Assembly: GCA_051453625.1 (NCBI GenBank)
Contig: JBOZIK010000001.1
Span: 253,435,656 to 253,492,133 of the forward strand
Source: Welwitschia mirabilis
Lineage: Eukaryota; Gnetophyta; Gnetopsida; Welwitschiales
Direction: 5' to 3'
DNA length: 56,478 bases
In this document: positions 35,080 to 46,190 of the stretch, in pieces
How positions within the stretch are numbered: the stretch's first letter is position 1
Layout of the letters: each line of letters opens with the position of its first letter
Made by a program: the position numbers and the translations under genes
The notes under the pieces: generated by a model
The model's database searches: none
The model's input: the letters and a program-made list of their open reading frames with translations, nothing else
What the model was told of the DNA's origin: nothing

Positions 35080-35330
35080 GTCTCCTTATGTTTTCATTAC
35101 AATGATATCTATTAGATAAATAATCCCTTGGAGTTTAATTTATATATCTTTAATAGTTTCATTGGGTGCTACTTAAGAACCATCTACTAAATATATTTTT
35201 CCATGATATGGCACTCAAATCAGCTAGAGATTCTACTTTAATTTTATTGTTAGTCCTTACATCAATCATTGATGTTCTAAGATTACTATATTTCTCATAT
35301 TATCTATGTTAGAGAACTTGTATAGAAGCC
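35080..35330 (-). pseudogene. Aspartic protease remnant of Ty3 element 2
   Basis: The minus strand at about 35,215-35,300 reads KYSNLRTSMIDVRTNNKIKV, then ESLADLSA. This aligns with TLIIDIKIDGKLKVEALMDL of element 1, with DLS in the triad position. Stops occur on both sides. The sequence from 35,331 to 35,708 is unassigned; gag is not present. Confidence 0.7.
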
Positions 35331-35708
35331 TAATGGTCTTGGTTTTTTTGTATCATTTCAATTTATTTTCCTTTCTTGGGGGCTCTATATTTTGAACCAT
35401 TTATTTTCATTACATGAATATATCCATTAGCAATTCTATGATTACTAATATTGCTGAAGTATTTTCAAGGGCTTTTGCTTAGTATTTAATATTTATTTTA
35501 ACCATAGTATGTTCTAATTACGTGCTTCTCATTATAAAAAGTAAGCTTTTAGATTGCATTTCTATAATGTCATCACATTATATGAATTTATTACTAGAGG
35601 CTTAAGTTTTCCTTGTTATCTTAGGTTTCCAATTAGTTACTTTTTATAATATTCCATTTTATTATTTTTGGATTAATTCACATAAAAAGGAACATATAGA
35701 TAATATAC

Positions 35709-36060
35709 TAGGAACAATAAGAATAACGAGGAACAATTTAGAAAAAGGTGGACTTTATTATTAGAAGTAGCAGATTACATTCCTTATCATTTAGTCAATA
35801 ACCTTGGACTAGTGGTCAAAAATAAAGATGTAGATGACAATCTAAGTTTCCCTCCTCAGACACTTGGGGATCAACCAAGGCCGTCGTTACTTACATTTAC
35901 CTAATCTATCCACCCCTACCTTATGCCATAGGCTTTTATAGTATAAATGAAAGACACAGTTTTAAATATTTGAGCCACATCGATTCATAACAACTCATTA
36001 ATTACACTCATTTAGTGCCTTAATATACTTCTTTATAAATATTGAATTTGAAGCATTACA
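35709..36060 (-). repeat. LTR of chromovirus copy A
   Basis: About 352 bp. On the minus strand it starts TGTAATGCTTCAAATTCAAT, directly after a purine tract (plus strand TTCCCTCCCCTTTAAG, 36,061-36,076), as expected for the start of a 3' LTR. It aligns along its length with the LTR at 41,693-42,045. Its far end is less certain (near TACTAGGAACAAT). Confidence 0.78.
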
Positions 36061-36077
36061 TTCCCTCCCCTTTAAGC
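36061..36077 (-). other. Polypurine tract of chromovirus copy A
   Basis: Minus-strand AAAGGGGAGGGAA directly before the LTR start. This is the plus-strand primer site of LTR retrotransposons. Confidence 0.75.
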
Positions 36078-37494
36078 ATCATGCTCATCCTCAATTGTAC
36101 TTTTCTCTTCTTCTTGCATCATTTGTGAAGGCATGCTAATCTAGATGATTTTTTCTATTATCTACAAAACATAAGGGAAGGAAAAATATTATACATTAAG
36201 AGATGCATTAACAATGGAAAAATGACATATGATGTTTTATTAAAAAGTTTAGGAAATGTCTCTTGCATGTACTCCCTATTTTCCCAAGTTTTTTTATTAC
36301 AATGGGTCCATTAGATAAGTATTTTATTTACATTTTTATTCCTCAGTTGCTTAGTTCTACTATCTAAGACTTTTTTTGGTTAGATAGCAAAGATCCAGTT
36401 GGGTTTAAGTAAAATAAGCTACTAGTTCAAGGTGTGGTCTTGGTTTTTATCCATATAATAGGGTTTTAGTATGCTTACATAGAAATTTGGATGAATTTAA
36501 GACATTCACAAAAGTAGTTCTAATTTATGGGCTAAATCCCCTACTCTTTCGATGATCTTAAATGGATCAAAATATTGAGGAGCTAGCTTGCTATACTTTT
36601 TCACTTTCAAGAAGTTCCTTTCTAACTTGATTTTTAGTAACACTTGTTTAACAACTTGGAATATGTAAGTTTGATGTTTCTAATCATAATATTTTTTATA
36701 CCAATCTTGTTCATCTTGCAAGTGTCTTTTTATTTTGGTAATCATCTCTTTCGTAATTTTTAATTTAAAGGGTGTATCCCTTTTTGATCTTTATGAAGGA
36801 CTAAACCATGTGAAAGGGGGAAAGTAGCTCCTATCGTATATTGCTTTGAATGACAAACATTGAATTAAGGTTTGAAAAGTTTAATTGTAAGTAAACCCAA
36901 TCAAGCATAGGTATTTCTCCCATTGTTTAAGTTTTTTAGCCATGTAACACGATAGAGTATCTTCTAGAATGTGATTTACTCTTTTTATCTAGTCACTTGT
37001 TCCTAGGTAATATGCAATACTGAAACTAATTTTTGTAACTAAGTAATGAAAGAAACTTTATTAAAACTTGGATAAGAATTTTAGATCTCAATCAAATACA
37101 ATAACTTCAAGTGCACATGTAACTTGAAGATGTCCTACATAAAGTATAGGGCTAATTCTTTTGTCATGTTAGAGCTTTGTATTAGAATCAAATGGGTAAT
37201 CTTAGTCAATTTATCTACATAAATAAAAATTGTATCATATTGTTTATTAGTAAGAGGCACTTCAACAATAAAATCCATAGAGATTTCTTTCCATTTCCAC
37301 TATCATACCTATTTTGGTGTGAATTTATGCAATCCTGAAGCTCTTTAGGTAAACTTGTAAATCAAATAACTTGTAGAACATACACGCAAATATAGATGGG
37401 ATTTCACCCAAATGTCGTAATCCCAACGAAGGCACTAGACTCAAAGTTAGAGAATTAGTTTCTAAGAGTATTTTTAGTCTCTTATCTTTAATTC
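36078..37494 (-). pseudogene. Integrase and chromodomain remnant, chromovirus copy A
   Basis: On the minus strand, about 37,200-37,310 reads WKWKEISMDFIVEVPLTNKQ, then YDTIFIYVDKLTKITHLI, the integrase core of chromodomain Ty3 elements. At about 36,440-36,640 it reads LKIKLERNFLKVKKYSKLAP, then YFDPFKIIERVG, the GPY-like C-terminal module. At about 36,240-36,310 the last frame reads TWENREYMQETFPKLFNKT, the end of a chromodomain. Chromodomains steer insertion by binding histone marks. Stops interrupt all frames; the element runs into a 100-N gap. Confidence 0.82.
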
Positions 37495-37594
37495 NNNNNN
37501 NNNNNNNNNNNNNNNNNNNNNNNNNNNNNNNNNNNNNNNNNNNNNNNNNNNNNNNNNNNNNNNNNNNNNNNNNNNNNNNNNNNNNNNNNNNNNN
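37495..37594. other. Assembly gap, exactly 100 N
   Basis: One hundred N, the usual placeholder for a gap of unknown size. The sequence jumps from chromovirus copy A on the left to LINE2 ORF2 on the right, so the 5' part of LINE2 and any target-site duplication are hidden. Confidence 0.99.
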
Positions 37595-38440
37595 ATCTAA
37601 TAGAAGAATGGGAGGTAACCAGGCTATGTCCATGATCAATCAAATTTTGGCTAAGAAGGATATAACTAAGCTACCAATTAAAGTGTGGGATCTGAATAGA
37701 GTAGCATTGGACCATAGATTAATTAAATTCAAAATTGGGGTAATAATGTCCCCCCAAAGACTCCTTTCAAATGAAGCGATACTAGATAACAAGAAAAGAG
37801 ACTAGAACTATAATTGAAAAGATCTGGAATCAATATGATGGTACTCTTTCTCTAACTTTATTTTATAGAGGCTTAAATACTCTTAAGTCATACATCAAGG
37901 ATTAGAGAAGGAATAATAAGGAAAGATTCAAATTGAAAAAGGAGCTAGAGCAAGATTGACAAAAAATTTTAATGGGGTAGGAAAATGGAAGAAACTAGAA
38001 CATTCTTTGTAATAAGGAATATAGATGCCTTATGGAACTTTAAGAAATAAATATAGATAAGAAGCATTATTAGAGGGAAAGATCCAAGATTAAATGGCTA
38101 AAAGAAGGGGATATGCACACTAAATTTTTCTTCCTATAGACTAATCATCACAGGGCAGATAATAGAATTAGCAAGCTTACCATTAGGAAGTAAATAATTG
38201 AAAACAAAGAGGACATCATCAAGAAAATACAAACCCACCTCAAGAACATGTAGGAGTGGAAAGATATCATCCTTAATCTTATTCCAAAGGATAAGAGAAT
38301 TTCTAACAAGGATAATGCTTATCTAATTAAACCACTAGTCAGAGAAGAAGTCTAGATAGCTTTGAGATTCATGAAGAGTAATAGAGCTCCTAATCTAAAT
38401 GGTTGTCTAGTAGAACTTTTTAATACTTTTTCCCTATAAT
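37595..38440 (+). pseudogene. LINE2 ORF2, endonuclease-RT linker
   Basis: A frame at about 38,075-38,180 reads SKIKWLKEGDMHTKFFFL, then NHHRADNRISKL, the standard linker of plant LINE ORF2 (SRIKWLKEGDRNTKFFH....R...NRI). The first open stretch, 37,608-37,805, precedes it and carries no motif. The endonuclease itself is in or beyond the gap. Confidence 0.75.
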
Positions 38441-39150
38441 AGAAGACAACTTTCATGATGTAATGCAAGACATCCTTAATAATAAATGCATTCCTATGGA
38501 AATGAATAGAACCAGGGTTATCCTTATTCTTAAAAAATGGGATGCTAGTAAACTGGAATATTACAGACTTCTAAGCATCTATAACATCCTGTATAGTATT
38601 ATTTCAAAAATAATGGTGGGTCATATTACCCTCCAGCTTCTTAGAGCGATCTCTGAGAACCAAGCTGGCTTCATCCAATCCATGTACATCCAAGATCAAA
38701 TTCTCCTAACTCATGAAATTATTTATTGTATTAAAAAACATAATTTTCCTTTTCTCATTACTAAATTAGACATAGCAAAGGCTTATGATTCTTTTAGCTG
38801 ATAAGTATTACGTGTATTCTTAGCAAAATCAGATTTATTTAAACATCACAAATGTATGTCTTAACATAAAAACTTCTACTAAGTTCAGAATAGAAGTTAA
38901 CAGTTGTAGATCTAAATTTTTCCTCCTAGGTCAAGGATTAATGCAAGGAAATCAATTATCTCCATACCTCTTTCCATTTGTCATGAATGTTTTATAGGGA
39001 TTTCTTAGAAGTAATGGAGTCACAAGAATCAAAATAGGAAGTCAAAATTTCATTAACAGCCACTATGTGGATGACATAATTATTATGACTCAAGCCTTCT
39101 GCCACCAAGCCAGAGCTATCAAAAACTTTATGAACCTCTTTGCAGATTCC
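38440..39150 (+). pseudogene. LINE2 ORF2 reverse transcriptase remnant
   Basis: The open stretch 38,463-38,801 reads NRTRVILILKKWDASKLEYY, then RLLSIYNILYSIISKIMV, ISENQAGFIQ and ITKLDIAKAYDSF. These match LINE RT motifs (LIPK....P....YRPIS..N..YKIISK, I...Q.AF, KLDM.KAYD). Then GQGLMQGNQLSPYLFPFVMN at about 38,930-38,990 (catalytic-fold motif, D of GDPLS replaced by N) and HYVDDIIIM at about 39,060-39,086 with the DD pair. Stops after the KAYD motif and elsewhere. Confidence 0.9.
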
Positions 39151-39825
39151 ATGGGACTTTGAACTGATTAGAATAAGTCTAGAATTCATATCATTGGCAA
39201 AAGAATTCCCAAAAGACAAAAAATTGCAAGAATTTTAAATGCCAAAATGGAAGATCTTTAGGACATTTACCTTGGAACTCGCCTCAAAAGTTAGCATAAG
39301 TATTTGACCTAGAAATTTATCCTTGAGTCAATCTAAAGAAAATTTAATGCTTTGCATAATAAATTTATCTCCTCCAAAGCCAAGATCATCCTAGAAAATA
39401 CATGTTATTGCCTCCCCTGAATTCATAATCAAAAAAATCAATAGAATGCTGAAGGACTTCATTTGGTTAGGAGATAAGAATAGAAGACACATTTGCCTTT
39501 GTAAGTAGGAGCTCATTGCCCACCCTAAGAAGGCAGGAGGCTAGGGAATTCATAGGCTAGTGGATTATCTCTTCACCAGAGTTCATAAAGTCCTCAAAAG
39601 GCTTCTCAAGGGTGGTTAATCATGGAATGATCTAATAAGGTATAAGTACCCAAGTTAGTACACAAGAGAAGGGGAGTCTTACCTCAAGAAACATCTTTAT
39701 AATGCTAGAAGAAACCTAATAGATCTAAACATCTCTAATAAAGTTACAACCAAAATGATACTCATTGAGAAATATAGGAAAACTGAGACCTATAAAAGTT
39801 TTTGGAGGGGGTAAATTCCACATAA

Positions 39826-39965
39826 AATCAAGGTTTTCTGCTAGTTGAAGGATCTCAATTAACTATTGACAAGAGGCCAATTGCTTAAACATGGCATCTA
39901 GGTAGCTACCAACTGTCTGATCTGTCAATCAATTTAAGAAGATGCTCATCACCTTTTTTATTAAT
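39826..39965 (+). pseudogene. LINE2 ORF2 zf-RVT remnant
   Basis: Reads IPHKIKVFC then a stop, LLTRGQLLKHG, NCLICQS and EDAHHLF. This matches the zf-RVT pattern (P.KIK.F.W....R..T...L......C..C....E...HLF). It lies about 700 bp after the RT active site. Confidence 0.8.
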
Positions 39966-41202
39966 GCAAATGGAGCTCAAACTTAATGAAATTAATGACT
40001 AATTATTACAACATCAGGAATGCAATTGGGACATGCTTAAAGGCTGGGATATGCCTGATGTTGTAGCAAATATGGCGTACTTGAAATGAAGTAATCTTTA
40101 ATAGCACCCCCCTTCCATTCCCTATAAATACTGCCAGAGAAATTAGATGGTATCACTCTCAAATCAAGGATGCCATGGGGGTTAAACCAACATTTGCACT
40201 ATTAGACTTGAGCTTACTTGAAATATGCCGGCCTTATGGGACAAGTTGCAGGCCCTGGGCTAGTAAGCACTCTTGCATAAACTAAAAGGAGAACCCAAGG
40301 CCGATATCATCCTATTCAAAAAAAGACGGAGAGGGTAAACAACCACTTTCAGATGAACATCAATTAAAGTTACCAAAGAGTCCATTTCCCACCTTTTGGA
40401 TATTCTCATGGCTTGGGAGAGAATTCCTCTTAATATCAAAGGTCAAACGGAGGCCTCCCATTTCTTCCTAGGAGGCATCCCTAAGCTATTAAATGGTTAT
40501 ATTAGTTACAAGGTGCTTCCACCCCCATGAGGCTTAGGTGCAGTGATGGTAGATTGATACTTCATTCAAACTGGGTATTGTTCGAATCTTTTAAGACTAT
40601 ATTTTATCTTTATCAAGGTCTTAAACTTAGGAAATCAAGTTAACTTACCCTATTTCTTCATCTAAGCACTGCGACAAAAAGATTCTATAAGGCATTTAGG
40701 CCTTGTCATGACTTTGTGAAGAGCCACAAGGTATATTCGGACTTAAAAGCATCCTCTCACCCCCCTCTCCCCCTTTTACCCCCCCCAACTCTTTAGCGAA
40801 GGACTCCTGAGAAGACCCAGTAACCCAAAGGAAGAAAGCAGAAAAGATCCAAAAATGTCAAGGTTCCTCAACATGAGAGGGAGACCAATTCGAAAGACCC
40901 CAGTTTCAGAGAGGGACATCTTTATCCCCATCTTAAGAGGCTTCTACAGAGAAAGCAGTTTCACCCCCAGATCCACTAGTTCAATAGGATCCCTCAATCA
41001 AAGTACAGGAAGAAAAGTAGTCACATCCAAAGCAGGGCTAAGAGACCTTCCCTCAGAAGAAGGTTGATAGTTCCAATCATAGTAAGGGGTAGATTCCTAA
41101 TCTCATTTGGATTTCTCCTCTTAAGGAGGAAATCAAGCATCCTATGAAGACATTAATATGGACCATGTAAGAAGAGAAGTCCTGCTTACTATAATTCATG
41201 AT
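39966..41202 (+). pseudogene. LINE2 ORF2 long linker before the J-domain
   Basis: About 1.2 kb between zf-RVT and J-domain. It includes an Arg/Ser-rich open stretch (40,855-41,067; RDIFIPILRGFYRES, then FTPRSTSSIGSLNQSTGRK), probably disordered. The same linker end is seen in LINE3: RDIFIPIL corresponds to GDILAPIL there, and LDFSS...DINM to LNYSS...DINM. A C-run lies at about 40,757-40,788. No RNase H domain was recognised. Confidence 0.65.
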
Positions 41203-41379
41203 ATGAAGAGATGTCATTTCTTCATCTTAGGAATCTTTCATAGATCCCAGTTGAATTTCATGAAGGAGAGTTACTAGAAGAAGGCCCTTAAACTTCATTC
41301 CGATAAGAACCAGGCAAGGGCAGAAGAATTTAAAGAAGTGAATCATGCTTTTGAGATCTTGATAGATGATTTGAGATGA
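41203..41379 (+). pseudogene. LINE2 ORF2 C-terminal DnaJ-like J-domain
   Basis: In one frame, preceded by DINMDHVRREVLLTIIHD, it reads MKRCHFFILGIFH, then LNFMKESY, a stop, KKALKLHSDKNQARAEEFKE and VNHAFEILIDDLR, ending at TGA 41,377-41,379. This is the J-domain order: helix I (F.ILG), helix II (IK.SY.KKAL.LH), HPD-loop position (HSD at 41,296-41,304), helix III (AEEFKEVN.AFEIL). J-domains stimulate Hsp70 ATPase; the essential proline is S here, as in LINE3. It is the terminal domain of the element ORF, 300 bp before the A-tail, not a separate gene. One internal stop replaces an expected R or Q. Confidence 0.85.
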
Positions 41380-41692
41380 TTCCTGATCTAGCACTATCAT
41401 GACCATCTATTCCTCAATTGTAAGGGATATTAATCCTACATTGCTCTTAGTTTTGAGTAGTTCTTTCATATCTATTCTCATTCTATTTTAAAATTATAAT
41501 CTGAGGAGTTTTCACTCCTGATTTTACTTTTGTATCTGGTATGCTCATGTGAATTCTGTAGGCTAGTTTTTACCATTTGGATTTCTTATAATCCCTAATA
41601 TACGGAGTTTTTACCCCATCTTCCCCCTTTTTTGTAATTATTCTATTTTAATATAAAGTTTGATTTCTTTTTCAAAAAAAAAAATAATAATA

Positions 41693-42045
41693 TGTCAAGA
41701 ATAATAAAAATAATAAGGAGCAACTTGGCAAAAGGTGGACTTTATTATTAGAAGTAGCAGATTACATTCCTTATCATTTAGCCAACAACACTACACTAGT
41801 GGTGAAAAGTATAGACATGGACTATGATCTCAGTCCCTCTCCTAGAACCCTTAGAGATTATCCAAGGTTTTTATTAGTTACATTCACCCATTTTATCCAC
41901 CTCTACCTAATGCCCTATGATTATATAGCATAAATAAGAACACAGTTTTACATATTTGAGTCATACTTGTTCATAACAATTGATTAATCAAACTTATTTA
42001 GTACCTTAACACACATTTTTACAATATTAAATTTGAAATATTACA
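41693..42045 (-). repeat. LTR of chromovirus copy B
   Basis: About 353 bp with TG (41,693) and CA (42,045) ends on the plus strand, followed by the polypurine tract complement TTCCCTCCCCCTTAAG. Aligns with LTR A (35,709-36,060). The LINE2 A-tail lies immediately to its left. Confidence 0.82.
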
Positions 42046-43320
42046 TTCCCTCCCCCTTAAGCATCTTGCTTGTCTTCAAGTGTGGTTTCTTCTCTTCTTG
42101 CACTATTCATGAATGCATACTCATCCAGATTATTTTTTGTATTATTTATAAAACATAAGGAAAGGAAAAATATTTCACATTAAGAGATACATTAATGATG
42201 AAAGAAATAATATATCACATTTTATTAAAAAGCTTGGAAAAAGTATCCTACATGTACTTCCTATTTTCCCAAGTTTATTAATTATAATGGGTCCATTAAA
42301 TGATTAATTCTTTTCTATTTTATTTCTTAATTGCTTAGTTCTAGTATTTACGTCTTTTTTTGGTTGGCAGAAAATATCAAGTTGGATCTGAGTATAATAT
42401 GCTACTAATTTAGAGGTTAGTCCTAGTTCTTATCCTCATAGTAAGGTCTTAGCATGCTTATATGGAAAATCAAATTAATTTGAGACATTCGCAAAGGCAG
42501 TTCTAATTTATAGGCTAGATCCCCTATCCTTTTGATAATCTTAAATGAACCAAAATATTGACGGATTAGCTCGCTATACTTCCCTATTTTTAAGGAGATC
42601 CTTTTCGACTTGATTTTTAGTAATACTTATTTGCCAACTTTGAATATGTAAGTTTGATATTTCTGATCATAGTATTTCTTATACTAGTCTTGTGTGGCTT
42701 ATAGTGTCTTTTTTATTTTGGTAGTTATTTCTTTCGTAATTTTTAATTTGGAGGGTATAGCCCTTCCTAATCTTTGTGAAGGATTGGATCATGTGACAGG
42801 GGTGGTTCAGTTCTTACCAATTGCTTTGAATGACAAGCACTACATTGAGGTTTGGAAAATTTGATTGTAAGCAAACGCGACCAGGTGTAGGTAGTTCTTT
42901 CACTTTTTAAGTTTTCCAACCACGTAACATCATAGAGTATCTTTTAGAATGCAATTTAATCTTTCTATCTAGCCATCTATTTTTGGATGATATGTAATTC
43001 TAAAACTAAGTTTAGTACCCAAGTGATGGAAGAAACTTTGCCAGATATAATAGCTTGAGATGCATCATGTAACTTGAAAGCTTCTTAAATAGACTATAAA
43101 ATTAATTCTTTGGCTATGTTAGAGCTTCATTATTGTAGTGTGAATTTGTATAATATTTAAGTCATTAGGTAAAATCTGTAAATCAAAATACTTATAAAAA
43201 AACACACATTGATATGGATGGGAGTCAACCTGAATGTTGTAATCTATTGAAGGCATTAGGCTACAAGTTAAAGAATTGATTTCACAAAGTATTTTTAATA
43301 TTTTCCTTTAGGAAATGAAA
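42046..43320 (-). pseudogene. Integrase/chromodomain remnant, chromovirus copy B
   Basis: Collinear with copy A (36,061-37,494). Chromodomain end at about 42,230-42,300 reads TWENRKYM, then a stop, DTFSKLFNKM. The GPY-like module lies at about 42,560-42,640. Compared with copy A, it lacks about 190 bp of integrase core near 43,130 (copy A 37,180-37,320, including WKWKEISMDF). It ends at about 43,320, where similarity to A is lost because A enters the gap. Confidence 0.78.
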
Positions 43321-43798
43321 ATAAAAAATAATGAAAATGTAATGCAAAATGAATGATGATGAAATGTAAATGGATGAATGATGAATCTATTTAACCATCA
43401 ATCTTCCTGTCATCAAGATTAGTTCTTATAACTTAAATTAATTAGGAAGAGTTATCACTTATCCCTAACTAACATAAGTTATAAGATGTACCAAACAAAA
43501 TATAAATAAATGAAAATATCGAAATAAAATAAAATGAAACGTAATGAAAGATCTAAACTAACAATGTCAACCTTAACAAATATTGCTCTTATGATCTAGA
43601 TAAACCATGAAACTATCACCAAATCATAATCAACTTAAACCATAAGGGAGATTCACATAATAGAAGTGGAAAAGAGTTCTTGAATTAATCATCAGTTTAA
43701 CATCCACTTACAACAAATTAGTAGCACCTTAGTAGAGGATACTCAGCCCAATACTAAGGAAATATTCTCTAAAAAATGGAAGTAAAGGCAAAGAGGGG

Positions 43799-43807
43799 TA
43801 TTTATAG
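43799..43807 (-). promoter_or_regulatory. Candidate TATA box
   Basis: The minus strand reads CTATAAATA followed by CCCCTCTTTGCC, a good plant TATA-box context. The transcript would run towards lower coordinates. No adjoining gene; probably an LTR promoter. Confidence 0.35.
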
Positions 43808-46044
43808 TTTTACATTGAAGTTCTACAAGCAAAACCCTAGAAGCTAAAGAAGAAATCTTAGCAACTCACATGGGCCACATGTTCCCATTACAAAGATAAT
43901 TTCTTCCATTCATACAAAATAGACGTCATCCTATATGTTGTGAGAATGAAACTAGAAATGATACTCCACAATAAAAGGTCATCAACTTTAATCCTCATAG
44001 TCAACTTTGTAGCTTTAGTTCATGTTAGCAATATTGTCATCCTGATTGTTATGGGGATGATAGAGGGAACAAGAGGCCTCTTTATCTTTTCATGTTAAGA
44101 GAAATCAATCTTCTCCATTATTGATCTTTCTTTTGAGACATGAAGTATTAGACTATGCCTGAAATGCCTCTAAATATGTTAAGAATTGCATGTTTTAGTG
44201 ATCATCCCATTAATTCTTAATAATCATCAGAATTACATCTAAACCTATATAAATATCCTGCAGAAGTACTCAAAATAATCCATTAAAATCCAAAATTGGC
44301 ATTGCAGCATAGCCCTCTACTTAGCCTTGTTAGTACTTAACAAAGTAAGCAATCAATCATATTGTAAGCCAATTTAACTAAGATAACTGACAACTAGGGA
44401 AAATGTAAATTGATTTCAAGAATATTTATCATACAAGAATACACATCTAAAACCAATTAACTGGCATAATACCTAATTAGGATGTGTAATACATATGTCA
44501 TCCTGCTTGTTGTATGGATGATGATGGGGATGATAACACTTGTAAAATTAAAATGAAAGTCAAGTGTTTGCAACACGATTATTAGAGAAATACAAGTACT
44601 GACATCTTCGTTAGTCCCCTACTTAAAATGTTTAGCACATTGCAATATAACAAATGAATGTCATATACAAAAATCATTATAAGATATAATAATGATATCT
44701 TTTGAAAATAATGATGTGTATGCATAATCTGGGATAGTGATACTAAAACTGATGTATTTAAACTAAGTATAGATAACTCAGAATGATGTATATAAATCCA
44801 TTAGTGAGTTTTAAATATATTCTCTAATGGGTGAAGTAAAAAGAATAATCATAACATTAATTTTATTATCTATGATGTTCTAAATGTTTTGAATCATATT
44901 TGCAAGAACACTCTATAATTGTGCTCATGTGATCTTACTAGATAATGTTCATAATGAAAAATTATTCAAGTAATATGAAATCATATCCAAACAATCTCAT
45001 CATAAGTATGTATCATAAAAGATTAAAAATAATACTTTAAAATTAAAATTTTTACTCAATATCTCATAATAGCTTAAAAAGATGTCTTGTTCCTCTCACA
45101 GGTGAATCAAGACGTTCCAGATTACAATAGAACTAAAAAATTACTGTTTTCCTCTCTGTTAGGAGAACAATAGACGTGGGACAACACTCATCAAATGAGA
45201 ATTTTGAAAGACAGAAAAAACTAGAAAAAGTCTAAAAATAAGGATAACAACAATTAAGCATTAGAAAATTAGCAAAAAAGCAAGAAGATGGTTAAAAGTG
45301 AAGAATTATCTTCAGTAACAATGATCATGATGAAAAGAGACTTATGTGAAAAGGACTAAAAAAAGATAGAACTATAATAATGTACTAAGTAAAAAGAAGC
45401 AAGGCTCAGAATAACTCCTCAAATGTGCTTGAACTCAGTAAGCATATAAAAGTAAGATCAAAACTCAAAAGAAAAGGTATGATCATCACTTATTAAAAAG
45501 TGCTAAAGAAAAACATCCCTCATGAATAAAAATTATGAGTAATATTAACAAGAAACTACTAGATAATTAGATCTAAAATATTATGTTAAAAAAGTATGGA
45601 AATGACTTTGAAAACCCAACAAAATATCTAAAGAAAAAAAAAAAAGTAAAAATGGACAACTAGGAACATAAAGAAAATTATTTACCTACTTTAAATTCCA
45701 ACCTAACAACTTCCCTTGGTAAAAATCATATAATCACTTGATTAGGGAAAAAATGCATGATAGTATGCAAAAACTCATAAACTACCATTCCAATAGGTAA
45801 TGATTATGATGATGTCAAGTATGACTAATGTTGTCAAATAATAAATGATGAGATCAAAAGATGCTTAAACATAAACTCACTAACTCACACATCAAAAGAA
45901 CATTAGAATCCAAAAGGTTAGAATGATTATGTAAAAGTACTATCTATAAAATGAGTCCAAAAAACAAATAACGCCTCTGATGATATCAGGGACATCACTA
46001 ATCTCATAGCCTCTAAGTAAAAATTACTTTTCCATGATGAGGGG

Positions 46045-46190
46045 AGTGAAACCACTGTCAGAGGAGTAAGGACCCCCACAACATGGCCAATTGACCCCCT
46101 AGTGGAGTTTCCATAGCTATCGTATTACACTACCAAAGGCCCCTTTTGGGAAAATCTACCATGGTGTACCTGTAATAGGACATTATGATG
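46045..46190 (-). repeat. Conserved ~180-bp block, copy 3 of 3
   Basis: Contains GAGGAGTAAGGACCCCCACA and CCCCCTAGTGGAGTTTCCAT. Matches 2,985-3,165 and 31,560-31,735, but here without neighbouring Ty3 pol sequence. Confidence 0.65.

Larger units (their letters stand above)
29200..35708 (-). mobile_element. Ty3/gypsy element 2, Tat/Athila-type, truncated at its 5' side
   Basis: Parallel to element 1: protease (35,080-35,330), RT (33,800-34,560), RNase H (33,430-33,650), integrase (32,200-33,200), conserved block (31,560-31,735), opposite-strand ORF (30,440-31,205) and 3' sequence with the AATGGGGG-type phrases. It has no LINE in the protease-RT spacer, so it shows the empty site for LINE1. 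Gag is missing: the element stops at the LTR of chromovirus copy A. Frames are broken. Confidence 0.8.
37595..41688 (+). mobile_element. LINE2: plant L1-type LINE with C-terminal J-domain
   Basis: Plus-strand LINE from the gap to an A11 tail at 41,674-41,684, about 4.1 kb visible. Order: end of the endonuclease-RT linker, RT (38,440-39,150), thumb/connection, zf-RVT (39,826-39,965), a long variable linker (about 40,000-41,150), J-domain (41,203-41,379), 3' UTR of about 300 bp ending TTTGATTTCTTTTTC plus A-tail. Stops occur throughout. The A-tail abuts the LTR of chromovirus copy B (41,693). Confidence 0.88.

Noticed and set aside
41203-41379. J-domain as a separate host DnaJ gene or processed pseudogene next to LINE2
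   Set aside because: The same linker plus J-domain occurs in LINE3 inside its own target-site duplications, and both stop shortly before the LINE 3' end, so it belongs to the element.
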